Assembly: GCF_014076845.1 (NCBI RefSeq)
Contig: NZ_JACGUT010000080.1
Span: 1-55,321 of the forward strand
Direction of reading: 5' to 3'
DNA length: 55,321 nucleotides
DNA from: Colwellia sp. MB3u-41
GTDB lineage: Bacteria > Pseudomonadota > Gammaproteobacteria > Enterobacterales > Alteromonadaceae
Each line of letters starts with the position of its first letter. Position 1 is the first letter of the stretch. The notes under the pieces are model-generated. The model made no database searches and was not told where the DNA came from. It was given only the letters and a program-made list of their open reading frames with translations. Made by a program: the position numbers and the translations under genes. Positions 29,201-41,404 of the stretch are shown here, piece by piece.

Positions 29201-30044
29201 CTTTCGCGTCAACTTCTTTTTGCGCTTCGCGCTGCAGTTTACTTTGAATAGCGTTAATGTTTTCTTGGTTTTCAAGGGATTTTTGTTGCCAACTTTGCGC
29301 TTTTTGCCACAGTTCACAGGTTAAAGCTAAGTGTTTTTCATTCTGGGTAAGATGTTCAAGTTTAAGCGTAAGCGACGTTATTTCTTCTGCTGATAAAACG
29401 ACCGTTCCTTGGCTTTGCGCTTGCAATATTTTTAAATCGTTACTGGCATTTTTATGGTTCTGATAAACTTGCTGTGAAACTTGTCCGTATATCTCAGTAC
29501 CCGTTAATTCTTCTAATAACTCTGCTCGTTCATTACTGGGCGCATTCAAAAAAGCAGCAAACTCACCTTGCGATAACATCATCGACTTAGTAAAACGCGA
29601 AAAATCTAAGCCTGTTAAACGCGCTATTTCTAAGCGTACTTGTGACACTTTAGTCGCTAATATTTGATCGTTACCTTCTAAGGATGTAGATATTTCTGCA
29701 AGTTCAGCAATTGGCTTTTGCAAATTTCCTTCAACACTATTTTTAGCACGTCTTTGACTCCAAAAGGCTCGGTAGGCTTTGCCTTTTACTTCAAATTCAA
29801 CTTCAGCTAAACAATTAGCCGTATGACGGGTCATTAATTGATTTTGTTTGTCTGAAATATTTAAGCGAGGCGTTTGATGATAAAGCGCTAAACAAATAGC
29901 ATCTAATATTGTGGTTTTCCCTGCACCTGTTGGCCCAGTAATAGCAAATAAGCCGCTATTATCAAAAGGGGCTTGGCTAAAATCAATTTTCCAGGCTCCT
30001 TTGAGCGAGTTTATGTTTTCAAATCGTAAACTTAATATTCTCAC
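26247..30044 (-). CDS. sbcC: SbcC, ATPase subunit of the SbcCD nuclease
   Basis: Rad50-like SMC-type ATPase of 1265 aa that works with SbcD to cut hairpins and process DNA ends. The N-terminal half ATPase has Walker A with K43 (GPTGAGKTT). Two very long coiled-coil arms rich in Gln and Leu flank the zinc hook CPLC (C608 and C611). The C-terminal half has the signature LSGGE near residue 1164, the Walker B and D-loop region ([13 protein letters not shown]) and a final His-containing switch ([10 protein letters not shown]). It is slightly longer than the E. coli protein. The start is GTG at 30044, overlapping the TGA of sbcD (GTGA), so the genes are translationally coupled. Confidence 0.95.
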   Translation of the reverse strand: MRILSLRFENINSLKGAWKIDFSQAPFDNSGLFAITGPTGAGKTTILDAICLALYHQTPRLNISDKQNQLMTRHTANCLAEVEFEVKGKAYRAFWSQRRAKNSVEGNLQKPIAELAEISTSLEGNDQILATKVSQVRLEIARLTGLDFSRFTKSMMLSQGEFAAFLNAPSNERAELLEELTGTEIYGQVSQQVYQNHKNASNDLKILQAQSQGTVVLSAEEITSLTLKLEHLTQNEKHLALTCELWQKAQSWQQKSLENQENINAIQSKLQREAQKEVDAKDDLTKLALSKPAEKLRPIFEQQENKKQRQKQLIISNNELLTTCKNVEKDTIIAQQAFEALTTEQGAKQLADQALENLIIDKVLPLDNQIEYLSKQEKELANKLIVLIDAQHLSKKNCENLVKNQEQQQRKFTENEQFISNNKLLKTLPEKLPLWQSQYQQLALTEHELQQLFADQEGLHSQQQALEHQQESQQTLLHNHQQRNDELLIQVEYHQQEKIKILANTSLINEQVLHDRLQALQGQIAPQITVVENARRFALLANEVVNIQAIITDQSLTYKDVSEQIIALRSQYRNVQLTRDDVAKILAQQKTIMSLSQHRSNLQHEQACPLCGSVEHPAIDEYIKLDRAESSEHQQRFEQLTEQLQQLEHQGKAQAETQAQLKAELDVAHKVQQEKTKEQQGLLSQWPSKAQPLGLDCSLADLSFIEAFIAEREQLLDNLNKTNVALQQAEQRFQQYQQQLAHVEKEQSTIQNQVVLLANNLENILKSLQQLATLLAKKEQSKAETFADFKASITLVEQQINVENTKVSATPLFSDNNGSLPSQEVFSSWFIEKNKQVKHYQFTVQQQELHFQGLTDLKQQLVVAQIHDKQLNEDYGDVSQAQQLFIIELKQAQQQRLSLFENKSTSQVRADIALKRKTTEDKLKDLQQTFQQNMEAHQHQQGLLKSAEQQLNHINEEVDSLSLVWKNALTQSDFVLESDFISALLPVEKQQELQRLLDTITKEKQYLQTLLEQSQQQLGMLALEQASIEEAGITEVNAQAIAEQLSACKEQLKQEQIKIGQLGQTLKHDEIQREQQQGLFEKIIELQKEVDDLAHLNGLIGSADGAKFRKFAQGLTLAHLVYLANQQLERLHARYQLKCQQSEALTLEVLDTWQADSIRDTKTLSGGESFLVSLALALALSDLVSAKTSIDSLFLDEGFGTLDNDTLEVALDALDSLNASGKMIGVISHVDTLKERIPVQIKVKKRSGLGVSELERQFTFSTEKA

Positions 30045-31351
30045 TTAGTTTCACCTGCAATTTGCGTTTTTTCAACGTGACTTTCACTGGCTGTATTTTG
30101 TTCTTGAACTTGCTCTAAGGTTTGTGCAAACATTTTTTCAAGTCGAATCTTTTGATTTACTTCGAGGTCAGTTTGCCAATTTTCTTGAAGTAATCGCGTG
30201 GCAAAGACCTCACTTAAAGACAATTCGTTCAAGGTAATTTTTTTTTGGCTCTCTGGCATTGATTGCCTCGACTTTTTACTGCGCCGCACCAGTAAGACTT
30301 CAACAGGTAATTCTTTAACCAGTGCCTCAATACGAGGTGTTAGATCTTGTAAATATTCTGCACTGTTAATTTCAATATCAAGCCAAATCTTTTGATCTTT
30401 TGCTAACAATTTTTCTGAATTATTTAGCGTATCAACTAACTCATTGATATCTTGGGTAAGGTGCTCTAATTTACTTTTTACCATTAACAAGGGTTGAAAA
30501 CAGGGAATGTCTTGCTCAATAACCTGACTAAGTTTACCTTGTTCAAACTCTGCAATTAACACTTTTTTAGTTTGAGTTGCTTCATCAAAACTCAATGCTA
30601 TGGGCGAACCGCTGTAGCGAATATGCTCTGATTTAGCTACGCGTTGGTTACGATGAATGTGGCCAAGTGCAATGTAGTCTGCGTTAGGGAAAGCATTAGC
30701 GGGGAAAGCTTCAAGTGTGCCGATATAAATATCGCGAACAGACTCACTGCTTGTTACACCAACGGTCGTAAGATGTCCGGTCGCAATAATAGGTAATTTA
30801 ACGTCATGACTTAACAGCGCAAGATCTTGCGCTTGCTGGTATAAATTTTGGTAATGTTCACTGATAGCTTGCTGCAACGATTGTTGCTTTTCCTTTACTG
30901 ATTGTCCTGCACTACTGGTCATTATGTCGCGAGGGCGAATAAATGGAATGGCGCACAGCACGGCCCCAGCCTGACCTTTTTTATTATTTAGCGTAATAAT
31001 TTGCTTATCAAGGATATCGCTAGCACTGGTAATAACCTGACACGATAAATGCGATAACAATTGTTTAGATTCACCAAGCATAGCGACTGAATCGTGATTG
31101 CCAGCAAGGATGATTAACTGACATTTTTTTTTGTGCATATTAACAATAAAATCAAAATACATTTCTCGGGCATAACTTGGTGGTGTACCGGTATCAAAAA
31201 TATCGCCAGCAACAATCACCGCATCAATAGCATGCTCGCTGACTTGTTCTAGTAGCCAGTTCAAGAATTTTTGGTGTTCATTTGCCCGACTTTTACCGTA
31301 AAAATTTTGGCCTAAATGCCAATCTGAGGTGTGAAGAATACGAAATTTCAT
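30041..31351 (-). CDS. sbcD: SbcD, nuclease subunit of SbcCD
   Basis: Mre11-like Mn-dependent nuclease of 436 aa. Phosphoesterase motifs are all present: DWHLG (D10, H12), GDIFD, GNHDS, and the C-terminal TGHLT and GHIHRNQ. The C-terminal capping region from about residue 290 has the SbcD-type [11 protein letters not shown] and LLVRRS strands. It is first in the sbcDC pair and precedes sbcC with a four-base overlap, the usual arrangement. Confidence 0.95.
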   Translation of the reverse strand: MKFRILHTSDWHLGQNFYGKSRANEHQKFLNWLLEQVSEHAIDAVIVAGDIFDTGTPPSYAREMYFDFIVNMHKKKCQLIILAGNHDSVAMLGESKQLLSHLSCQVITSASDILDKQIITLNNKKGQAGAVLCAIPFIRPRDIMTSSAGQSVKEKQQSLQQAISEHYQNLYQQAQDLALLSHDVKLPIIATGHLTTVGVTSSESVRDIYIGTLEAFPANAFPNADYIALGHIHRNQRVAKSEHIRYSGSPIALSFDEATQTKKVLIAEFEQGKLSQVIEQDIPCFQPLLMVKSKLEHLTQDINELVDTLNNSEKLLAKDQKIWLDIEINSAEYLQDLTPRIEALVKELPVEVLLVRRSKKSRQSMPESQKKITLNELSLSEVFATRLLQENWQTDLEVNQKIRLEKMFAQTLEQVQEQNTASESHVEKTQIAGETK

Positions 31352-31391
31352 AAATTTATCTTAACGTTTTGTAAAACTGATGAGTGAATAA

Positions 31392-31910
31392 TTAGTCATG
31401 TTTATAGATAATCGTTTTCTTGCCCATAAAACGGTTGTACAACTTTTGATGAGCGAGCTTTGAAAAAGTATCTGTTCGGGTCTCATAAGCCTTAATCCAA
31501 TCAATGAGCATAGGTAAATTATTGTCTTGATCTTGCTTTGATGGATATTTATGAGGTTCCCAGGGGCGATTTTTAGCATGGATAATGCATGTTTCTATCG
31601 GTAAATCTAAGAATATAATTTCATTAGCTAATGCTTTCTTTTTATCCTTTAATAATCTACCTTCTCGATTAATAGTAAGCTGCTCAAGTAAGTCACTGTA
31701 ACAACCTTCAATTACCCAACTTTCATGCTGTTGTGTAAATGCATCAATCTCAAAAGTTGAATCTAGAAGACTTTTTCTTTTAGGCGGTGATGTTGCTAAC
31801 CAAGCTAATGTATCAAGATCTAAGTGTGCTAACCCCTTATCTATAGCTAATTTATTAGCAAGCGTAGACTTACCTGATCCGGAATTGCCAAAAATAATAA
31901 TTTTTTGCAA
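31392..31910 (-). CDS. small P-loop NTPase, FlaR/adenylate-kinase-like
   Basis: Cytoplasmic 172-aa P-loop protein resembling the group annotated as AAA-family ATPases or topology modulation (FlaR-like) proteins. Walker A is GNSGSGKST at residues 8-16. HLDLDTLAW (about 34-42) is the nucleoside-kinase-like acidic strand, WVIEGCYS the next conserved block and IIFLDLPIETC the Walker B-like strand. The family's substrate is uncertain; adenylate-kinase-like phosphotransfer is a reasonable guess only. It is separate from sbcD by 40 bases on the same strand and may be cotranscribed with it. Confidence 0.8.
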   Translation of the reverse strand: MQKIIIFGNSGSGKSTLANKLAIDKGLAHLDLDTLAWLATSPPKRKSLLDSTFEIDAFTQQHESWVIEGCYSDLLEQLTINREGRLLKDKKKALANEIIFLDLPIETCIIHAKNRPWEPHKYPSKQDQDNNLPMLIDWIKAYETRTDTFSKLAHQKLYNRFMGKKTIIYKHD

Positions 31911-32107
31911 GCAGCTAACCTTTCTATCACATTATCATGAAGGGTAGTGTACCTTAACTCATTATAAAAATTTAGAATTTTAATACAAAGTCAGCAAGTT
32001 CATCTTGTCTCAAATAGTCTGACTAACCATGCTCACCGTGATAATAAATATAGACACTGGTGAATTAAATACTCTATCGGTCTCTGCCACTAGAGTAAAT
32101 ATTGTCT

Positions 32108-32139
32108 TAATAAAAAGAGCAATACATTCGTATTGCCCT
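32108..32139 (-). terminator. rho-independent terminator of the dead TonB receptor gene
   Basis: On the minus strand a 10-base stem AGGGCAATAC / GTATTGCTCT (one G-U pair) with loop GAAT is followed by a TTTTTATT run. It lies 29 bases after the receptor remnant's stop codon, showing that the original gene end is preserved. Confidence 0.85.
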
Positions 32140-32167
32140 TGCTGTTAAGTGGTTAATACATTAATCG

Positions 32168-32762
32168 CTAAAAACGATATGAGGCATTTAAGAAAAAACC
32201 ACGTCCGTATAAGTTATATCCTGATGAAGTAACCATGTTGCCACGATTCAACCCAGTAGTTAAGTCAACTAATTCAGGTGCTTTATCAAATACATTTTTT
32301 ATACCGGCGGTTACTAAAAAGTCTTCACCTTTATAAGTCAATGATGTGTTGATATAAACAGCACGGTCTGCTGAACAAACCGGAACGGTTTATGGCTTAC
32401 CCGCCAAATCTTCATTTTTAATAAACTCATCACATTTAGCTGTATCACTTACATCATCAGCTGAATGCATAGCAGATATGTAGTTTGCCATAATCATCGA
32501 ATTGCCGACCATTTGTCATCGAGGTATTTTGCAATAAATTGGTCACGGTTCTAACACCCGTTTTCATTGGGTCTTTAGCAGTGATCATATGAATAGGTGA
32601 AGCGTTCGAAAACTCTGCCTTTTTAAGAGGAGAGTCCGTAACAGAAATTCGCTCAACTTCTTTTTCTGCGCCTACTTCTTAAGCATAAACAAGCATTAAA
32701 CTAAAGACACCAGCAAGTAATGCATATTAGATAGCTCTTGGAACTGGAGATGTTTTTATCAT
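32168..32762 (-). pseudogene. TonB-dependent receptor remnant with large internal deletion
   Basis: From the ATG at 32762 (AAGGAT site upstream) the minus strand encodes a signal-like segment interrupted by two in-frame stops, then the start of a plug domain (AEKEVERISVTDSPLKKA, later TNLLQNTSMTNGRQF). After that, the sequence jumps into the C-terminal end of the barrel: AVYINTSLTYKGEDFLVTAGIKN followed by FDKAPEL and a final strand ending NASYRF, typical of these receptors. Usual members have 700-1000 residues, so roughly two kilobases are missing. An additional frame change and a stop (after DLAGKP) occur near 32400. The gene is dead; its substrate cannot be judged. Confidence 0.88.
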
Positions 32763-35582
<2,820 letters not shown>

Positions 35583-35600
35583 TGCTTATATAAAAATATT

Positions 35601-35625
35601 GAGGGGCGAAGCCCCTCTTTTTATT
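35601..35625 (+). terminator. rho-independent terminator of the M4 peptidase gene
   Basis: GAGGGGC / GCCCCTC with a three-base GAA loop, followed by TTTTTATTT, 18 bases after the stop codon. One of the clearest terminators of the window. Confidence 0.9.
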
Positions 35626-35818
35626 TCCAACAAACTCTACCTTTTCTTATAGAGGCTTACTCAGCAATGTTTGCCCACTCCCTTTTTTACCGCGACAGTT
35701 TTATTTCGTTAAAATTCAGCTTTGCTGCTTTATAATAATCGCTAAAAGTAACGGTAATCAAGATGGAGTACTAAAAGGTATTTTTCAAAAAAATAATAAA
35801 TAATTAAAAGAGAAATGC

Positions 35819-37804
35819 ATGAACAAGATAGCTAATAACCTACTTGTGCTTAGTTTACTCAGTGGAATGAGTACCGCTTCGACACTTGAAAATAACAATA
35901 TAGATCTTAATATAAGTCCGCTAGATAATGATAAAAAAGTTTGGATTTCCATTGGCAACGATGCGGTAACTATGATTAATAAGAGTTACAGCAAACAATT
36001 CAACCTGACAAATATTCAACCTAAACAGTCAGTGCTTAATATTTCAGAAACACCAACAACACTTACACATAACCATGCTATTAATATTGTCAGTATTGAT
36101 GAAGCTCAATTAAATAACTTAAGCGAATTCATGCATGATAACTTTAAACGCTGTGGCGGATATATATTTCATGAATCACTAGAAGCCGCTCAACAATACA
36201 CAACAAACATCGCATTAGCTCCGCAAGTAGTGACGAGTTACACTATTGATAATCCGACGGGCGTAAATTCCTTATTAAATCAATTATCTTCATCAAACTT
36301 AACAGCTACCGTTAATACCCTCAGCAACTACAATAATCGTTATTATACGAGTTCAACAGGAGTACAGTCGGCTAATTGGTTAAAAAGCCATTGGGCTTCA
36401 ATAAGTAGTCAACGTAGTGATATTTCTGTTGAGTTGTACAATCATACTTTTCAGCAACCTTCTGTTATTGCAACGATCACTGGCACGTCAAATAGCAACG
36501 AAATCGTCATCATAGGTGGACATTTAGACTCGATAAACTTGTCTAACCCAAGTACGAGTCGTGCACCGGGTGCCGATGATAATGCCTCTGGTATTGCTGT
36601 GGTTACCGAAACCTTACGCGCAATTATAGCGAGTGGTTTTAAACCAAAACGCACAATCAAGTTTATCGGTTATGCTGCTGAAGAAGTCGGTTTGAGAGGG
36701 TCAAAAGCTATTGCTCAAGACTATAAAAACCAAGGATTGAATATTATCGGTGTCGCACAATTTGACATGGTGGGCTACAAAGGTACCGCTAATAAAGACA
36801 TTGTTTTTATGACCGATTACACAAATGGTGCCCAAAATACCTTTATGACTCAGCTCATCGATACCTATTTGTCTGACATTAGTTATGGCTTCGACCAATG
36901 TGGCTATGGTTGTTCAGATCATGCTTCGTGGCACAACCAAGGCTACCCTGCCTCGATGCCATTTGAATCTACGATGTCAGATATTAACAGCAGTATACAT
37001 ACCGCTAATGACAGTAGCTTTAACTCAGCCCATGCATTAAAGTTTGCACGCCTTTCTGCTACTTTTGTTGGCGAACTGGCTAAAAGCGGCGACGTTGTTA
37101 TCCCACCAAACGACTCGACATTAGAGAACAATGTAGCAGTTACGGTCACCGCCACAGCAAAAGAGCAAACTAAGTTCACCTTTGAAGTACCTGCTGACGC
37201 TACGTCATTAAGTTTTCAGACAAGTGGGGGCAGTGGCGATGCTGATTTGTATATTAGATTTGGCGCTGAGCCCACTTCATCGATTTACGATTGCAAGGGC
37301 ACGAGTTCAACGAGTAATGAAACCTGCGATATAACAGCTATAGAAACGGGCACTTATCACGTAATGGTATTAGCATGGGATCAAATCAGTAACGTCAGTC
37401 TACTACCAAGTTACGATACATCAACAATCCCACCAGATAATACTAATGTGTTACAAAATAATATCCCCAAAACAAATTTAAGTGGTGCAAGGTATGAAAA
37501 TTTGGAATACACCATGGAAGTGCCTGCAGGTGCTACTAATATTAAATTTACGATTAATGGTGGCAGTGGTGACGCAGACCTGTTTGTAAAGTATGCCAGT
37601 AAACCAACTTCATCAAGCTATGATTGTCGCCCCTATATTAGCGGTAATAACGAATTATGTAGCCTCAGTAATGGTAGTGGCACTTATTATATAATGATCA
37701 ATGGCTACGCTGCATTTTCTGGTTTGAACCTAACCGGCAGTTATAACCAAGGGATTAATACGGCTATAATCGCTAACATGATAGGTGCGACTTCGATGCA
37801 ATAA
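35819..37804 (+). CDS. secreted M28 aminopeptidase with two PPC domains
   Basis: Exported zinc aminopeptidase of 661 aa, similar in plan to the Vibrio leucyl aminopeptidase. Residues 1-20 are a signal peptide. A prodomain of about 140 residues precedes the M28 domain, whose metal ligands are H235 (GGHLDS), D253 or D254 (GADDNASG), E288 and E289 (AAEEVGL), D316 (FDMVGY) and H394 (HTANDS). Two PPC domains follow at about 430-530 and 545-640. A 16-residue tail (ending IGATSMQ) lies beyond the last domain. It follows the M4 peptidase gene on the same strand but behind a terminator, so it has its own promoter. Confidence 0.94.
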   Translation: MNKIANNLLVLSLLSGMSTASTLENNNIDLNISPLDNDKKVWISIGNDAVTMINKSYSKQFNLTNIQPKQSVLNISETPTTLTHNHAINIVSIDEAQLNNLSEFMHDNFKRCGGYIFHESLEAAQQYTTNIALAPQVVTSYTIDNPTGVNSLLNQLSSSNLTATVNTLSNYNNRYYTSSTGVQSANWLKSHWASISSQRSDISVELYNHTFQQPSVIATITGTSNSNEIVIIGGHLDSINLSNPSTSRAPGADDNASGIAVVTETLRAIIASGFKPKRTIKFIGYAAEEVGLRGSKAIAQDYKNQGLNIIGVAQFDMVGYKGTANKDIVFMTDYTNGAQNTFMTQLIDTYLSDISYGFDQCGYGCSDHASWHNQGYPASMPFESTMSDINSSIHTANDSSFNSAHALKFARLSATFVGELAKSGDVVIPPNDSTLENNVAVTVTATAKEQTKFTFEVPADATSLSFQTSGGSGDADLYIRFGAEPTSSIYDCKGTSSTSNETCDITAIETGTYHVMVLAWDQISNVSLLPSYDTSTIPPDNTNVLQNNIPKTNLSGARYENLEYTMEVPAGATNIKFTINGGSGDADLFVKYASKPTSSSYDCRPYISGNNELCSLSNGSGTYYIMINGYAAFSGLNLTGSYNQGINTAIIANMIGATSMQ

Positions 37805-37834
37805 AATAACTTTTTAAGAAAGGTTTCCTCCATT

Positions 37835-37866
37835 GGATTTAAGGATTTAAGTATTTAAGTATTTAA
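37835..37866. repeat. four tandem 8-base repeats
   Basis: The unit G(G/T)ATTTAA occurs four times head to tail: two copies of GGATTTAA then two of GTATTTAA, with a partial fifth. It begins 31 bases after the M28 peptidase stop. Short unit and low complexity suggest slippage. Confidence 0.8.
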
Positions 37867-37944
37867 GTATCATGGTGTCTTAAGTAAAACAGATTAATTA
37901 CAACGTCATTAGTTCGACAAACTGATGATGAAGACACCAAGCCA

Positions 37945-38052
37945 ATGAAAGTTATCGTTATGATAATGAAAGCACAGCTAAACGAACGTAAAGATGTTCA
38001 ATGCTGGGCATCAAGTGATCTCATAAAATATGAACATTTAACAAAAAACTAA
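37945..38052 (+). CDS. possible small protein or remnant, 35 aa
   Basis: A frame of 35 codons (MKVIVMIMKAQLNERKD..., ending LIKYEHLTKN) ends two bases before a terminator hairpin. The same frame is open upstream to 37888. No good ribosome site is seen before the ATG. It could be the 3' end of a gene whose front was deleted, or a genuine small protein; I recognise no family. Confidence 0.25.
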   Translation: MKVIVMIMKAQLNERKDVQCWASSDLIKYEHLTKN

Positions 38053-38053
38053 T

Positions 38054-38076
38054 AAAAGCGCTTTCGAGCGTTTTTT
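38054..38076 (+). terminator. terminator hairpin with TTCG loop
   Basis: A nine-base stem (AAAAGCGCT with AGCGTTTTT, one G-U pair) with a TTCG loop leads into a T-run. It has no annotated gene directly upstream other than the doubtful 35-codon frame. Confidence 0.7.
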
Positions 38077-38325
38077 AATTTTAGTCTGTACATAGTATAA
38101 AAATTACCTTTGTTAAATAAAATTCAAATATAACAATAAATTAAAGTCACCATCAGATATTTCATTCTAAAAAGTGGTCTTATCAATGATGTCAAGGTAT
38201 GTACTACGTAACTAATTCCTGACACATTAGTTGAATGTTTATATGAAAATGCGTGTAAAACCTAAAACAAACTTGACTGATTATTCATCAAGCGTTATGA
38301 ATAGGTAAAAATTAAAAGAAATCCT

Positions 38326-39819
38326 ATGAAAAAAATTATTCCTTTAGTGCTTATTCCTACATTGTTAATGAATGCGGCTTACGCAACGTCGATTTTTAAT
38401 AGTGACATTGAAAACTTAATTACCACATTGAAAGCACCTACACCGATTATTAGTGACTTAAAACAACTCACTGATGAAATTGGTGGCCGCTTAACAGGCA
38501 CACAGGCAAATAAAAAATCGGTTAACTGGGCGTTGAAAAAATTTCATGAAGCCGGTGTAACAGCAAAAAAAGAGCCCTTCACAATGCCACGGGCTTGGTC
38601 AGAGAAAACGATTAGTGCTAAAGTGTTTAATCGCCAAATAAATTTTTCACCACGCATAGTTGCTATGCCGTTCACTAAAAAGACACATTATCGAGGCCTT
38701 ACGGCAATAATTGTTAACCTAAATAAAGGCACAGAGTCTGATTTTGAAAAAGTAAATACCGACCTTTATCTCAAAGACAAATGGCTCCTTATTGAAACCG
38801 ACATCTTGGATGATAAAATTGGCATTAATGGCCTTTTTCAAGAGTATACCAATGCCGTAACGATTGAAGAAAGAGCGTTAGCTGTAGAGGCCACAGGTAT
38901 TATTTATATGTCTTCACGGCCAAAAAACCTATTATATAGACACTTACCAAGCTCTGGGGTTGATAACAAGTTACCTATTGTTGTGATGGAAAGAGAAAGT
39001 GCTCAACGTACTCAGCGTTTAATCAATTCAGGCGAATCACTTAAGTTAACCGCAAAGATAAATATATTAGGTGAAAAATCTTATCAAGCTAATAATGTTG
39101 TCGCTGAAATAACAGGTGACACCTTCCCAGAACAAATAGTCTTGATAGGAGCGCATATAGATTCTTTTGATTTAGGGACCGGCGCATTAGATAATGGCGC
39201 AAATGTGAGTTTAGTCATTGACCTTGCACGTCAAATCAAAAAACTGGGTATTGTACCTAAACGCACCATCCGCTTTGTACTCTTTAATGGTGAAGAACAA
39301 GGTATGTACGGTTCGTGGGGGTATACGCAAACACACATAGATGAGTTAGATAATCATATTTTAGCTACCATCATAGATATTGGTACGGGGGCTATTTCAG
39401 GCTTTTTTATTAATGGTCGAGAAGAAATCAAAGCATCTGTTGACAGTGTCTTACATCCAGTTGCTGAATTAGGTCCATTCAGCCAAGTTATCGATCCGGT
39501 TGTTGGTACTGATAATTATGATTTTATGATGCAAGGTATTGCAAATTTAGTCGCTAACCAAGCCAATGCTAATTATGCTTCAAACTATCATGCACAATCA
39601 GACACCTTTGACAAAGTAGACCAGTGGCAGTTGAAAATAAACTCAGCCATTATGGGCGCAACTATTTTAGGTATTGCTAACCTTGACGAAATTCCATGGC
39701 AACGCCAAACCGCAGAGCAGGTGGTAGAAATGGTAGAAAAATTTAATATTGAACAAGCAATGAAAACCTTCGGTTTACAACAAGGCTGGCAAGATAATAA
39801 ACGAGGAATTCAGCACTAA
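38326..39819 (+). CDS. secreted M28 peptidase, carboxypeptidase Q-like
   Basis: Exported zinc exopeptidase of 497 aa. A signal peptide spans residues 1-20 (cleavage after AYA). The body has the M28 catalytic domain split by a PA (protease-associated) insert around residues 120-250. Metal ligands are H277 (GAHIDS), D289 (GALDNGAN), E323 and E324 (NGEEQGMYGS), D351 and H422 (YHAQSDTFD). Unlike its two neighbours it has no PPC domains. It is closest in plan to the plasma glutamate carboxypeptidase/carboxypeptidase Q type, often seen in marine gammaproteobacteria; the exact substrate is unknown. Confidence 0.92.
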   Translation: MKKIIPLVLIPTLLMNAAYATSIFNSDIENLITTLKAPTPIISDLKQLTDEIGGRLTGTQANKKSVNWALKKFHEAGVTAKKEPFTMPRAWSEKTISAKVFNRQINFSPRIVAMPFTKKTHYRGLTAIIVNLNKGTESDFEKVNTDLYLKDKWLLIETDILDDKIGINGLFQEYTNAVTIEERALAVEATGIIYMSSRPKNLLYRHLPSSGVDNKLPIVVMERESAQRTQRLINSGESLKLTAKINILGEKSYQANNVVAEITGDTFPEQIVLIGAHIDSFDLGTGALDNGANVSLVIDLARQIKKLGIVPKRTIRFVLFNGEEQGMYGSWGYTQTHIDELDNHILATIIDIGTGAISGFFINGREEIKASVDSVLHPVAELGPFSQVIDPVVGTDNYDFMMQGIANLVANQANANYASNYHAQSDTFDKVDQWQLKINSAIMGATILGIANLDEIPWQRQTAEQVVEMVEKFNIEQAMKTFGLQQGWQDNKRGIQH

Positions 39820-39845
39820 ATCTAACGGACAGTTTAAAACTAAAA

Positions 39846-39878
39846 TAGCCGCTACATAATAATATCTAGCGGCTTTAT
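39846..39878 (+). terminator. probable terminator of the M28 peptidase gene
   Basis: AGCCGCTA / TAGCGGCT, a perfect eight-base stem with a 12-base loop, 28 bases after the stop. The trailing T-run is short (TTATG), so strength is uncertain. Confidence 0.55.
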
Positions 39879-40022
39879 GCCTACATTTAGCTTAAAGCAC
39901 AATTTATCTTCACATTAAAAGTCATTGATACATATTTTATATTCTGATTATAACAAAATAAAATTTAGCTTTTTTACCTCTATTATCTATACTTAGTCAA
40001 ATGTTATTGATGGAGTAATAAT

Positions 40023-40208
40023 ATGAGAAGAATCCCTCCTTCACTGGTCAAAACATGGATATTTCTTATTAAAAGTAAAGATCCACGACTCGCAAAACAA
40101 AAGTTTTGTGCTTATAGAAAAATCAGGGAGCTGTTTGGTAATAGCGATATTGCACAATTGTATATTGAACAATATATTGATCGAGATATCGAAGTCGTCA
40201 TTATTTAA
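40023..40208 (+). CDS. small basic hypothetical protein
   Basis: A 61-aa protein with an ATG preceded by GGAG at 8 bases, and ended by a hairpin, so it looks expressed. The sequence is basic at the front (MRRIPPSLVKTW) with a helical middle (RLAKQKFCAYRKIREL) and an acidic end (IDRDIEVVII). No signal or membrane helix. No family recognised and no function proposed. Confidence 0.55.
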   Translation: MRRIPPSLVKTWIFLIKSKDPRLAKQKFCAYRKIRELFGNSDIAQLYIEQYIDRDIEVVII

Positions 40209-40216
40209 AAGAGCAA

Positions 40217-40247
40217 ACGAGTAGCCATTAAGTTAATCCCTACTCGT
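40217..40247. terminator. hairpin between convergent genes
   Basis: ACGAGTAG / CTACTCGT, a perfect eight-base stem with a 15-base loop, lies in the 50-base gap between the 61-aa gene and the glycine-zipper gene that converge here. No T-run. Confidence 0.5.
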
Positions 40248-40258
40248 CTGTAAACTCT

Positions 40259-40732
40259 CTACATTTGCTTATCAAGTCGTACCGAACCGTTTTCCAGATA
40301 GATAAGTCGAATAGCATCGTTACGTTGGAAAATCATTTTTGAGTCTAAGTATTGCACAACCATAAACAACTTACCTTCCTCTGTTTTTATCATTAACTCG
40401 ACTAAATGAAGGGTCTTGCGTTGATATTGAGGGTTTTTGCTATGACTAATAGCCCCCCCTAACAAGGCACCAAGAACCGTTGCAACGTCTCGTCCATTGC
40501 CACTACCGAATTGATTTCCAATCGCGCCACCGATAAGTGCGCCACCAAAAACTTCCCACCCCTTATTTTTATCTTCTATGAGCTCTTCTTCAGTAATATT
40601 TCTTACTGATTGAACAGTCCCGAACAAGACTTTTTTAACAGGAACCGCTTTGTTCCTGTCATAATCAGCATTCGCTGGTATACTTAATAAAACAGTCAAT
40701 AGACATAAACAAGAAAATAGAATTGTTTTCAC
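40259..40732 (-). CDS. glycine-zipper (SlyB/17-kDa-antigen-like) envelope protein
   Basis: Exported 157-aa protein with a signal peptide at residues 1-22 (cleavage after ANA). The middle contains a glycine zipper (GGALIGGAIGNQFG then VLGALLGGAIS, about 62-90) typical of the SlyB/Rickettsia 17-kDa group, which inserts into or associates with the outer membrane. The N-terminus lacks a lipobox Cys (unlike SlyB), and the C-terminal part is a beta-rich region (KTLHLVELMIKTEEGKLFMVVQ). It is last in a four-gene envelope operon, 30 bases after lpoB-like gene. Confidence 0.85.
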   Translation of the reverse strand: MKTILFSCLCLLTVLLSIPANADYDRNKAVPVKKVLFGTVQSVRNITEEELIEDKNKGWEVFGGALIGGAIGNQFGSGNGRDVATVLGALLGGAISHSKNPQYQRKTLHLVELMIKTEEGKLFMVVQYLDSKMIFQRNDAIRLIYLENGSVRLDKQM

Positions 40733-40762
40733 AATATCCTCCTTAAATGATTAATGGCGGTG

Positions 40763-41365
40763 TTACCAACCTACCGATTCTTTCGCTTTAGTTTTACGTA
40801 TCTCAGTTTCATCTGCCCATTCAACAAGTCCACTTTCTAAATCCATTAAACGTAAAGTAAATTTATAATAAACATCAGATTTGTCTTTGTTAGATTTCAC
40901 AATGCTTGATAAATTGCCATAAAGCATATACTCAGCACCTATTTGCTTACCAAACTGCACGGCTTTGCTTGTATCAACCATACCACCACCTTGTTGAAAT
41001 TTGATTTGTTCACGAGCAGCTTCTACTCGACCCATATCAACAAACCGAAATTTCCCTGAACGTAACAATTTAGTAGAAATAGAATCAGTTATTGACTCTG
41101 TATCGATGTGCTCGCTCGTTTTATTTTTAATGCGCTCAACAAACATTATTGGCCGTTTATTTTGCGTTAACGTACCAACAACAGGTGATAATAATAGAGA
41201 GTCTGTCATATCTCCTGCTACTTTTTGTAAATCGGTAGAGCCAAAGTTAATGTCTGTTGTTTCAACAGCCGTAGCATCACCATAGCGAACAACCGATTTT
41301 TGTGCGCAACCAGCAACCATCGTAATAGCTAAGCCAACAGTCGTAGCAATAATTAATTTTTTCAT
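40763..41365 (-). CDS. LpoB-like penicillin-binding protein activator
   Basis: Outer membrane lipoprotein of 200 aa. The lipobox is VAGC with Cys at residue 20. The folded domain (from about residue 60) has the LpoB family segments PIMFVERIKNKTSEHIDT, TKLLRSGKFRFVD and AEYMLYGNLSSI. In E. coli LpoB activates PBP1B from the outer membrane across the periplasm. Here the linker between lipid anchor and domain is short, so the reach differs from the E. coli protein. The gene lies in the conserved order COG3014, YcfL, LpoB seen in Vibrio and Shewanella. Confidence 0.88.
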   Translation of the reverse strand: MKKLIIATTVGLAITMVAGCAQKSVVRYGDATAVETTDINFGSTDLQKVAGDMTDSLLLSPVVGTLTQNKRPIMFVERIKNKTSEHIDTESITDSISTKLLRSGKFRFVDMGRVEAAREQIKFQQGGGMVDTSKAVQFGKQIGAEYMLYGNLSSIVKSNKDKSDVYYKFTLRLMDLESGLVEWADETEIRKTKAKESVGW

Positions 41366-41404
41366 TTGTACTTCCTTAATAAATAACGTAATAATTTTAA
41401 ATTT

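Larger units (their letters stand above)
37805..38325. other. 521-base region between two peptidase genes
   Basis: The region holds an octamer repeat (37835-37866), a possible 35-codon frame (37945-38052) that runs directly into a terminator hairpin, and then an AT-rich promoter stretch for the next peptidase gene. The open frame plus terminator suggests the tail end of a lost gene, with the open reading extending back to a stop near 37885. Confidence 0.5.
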
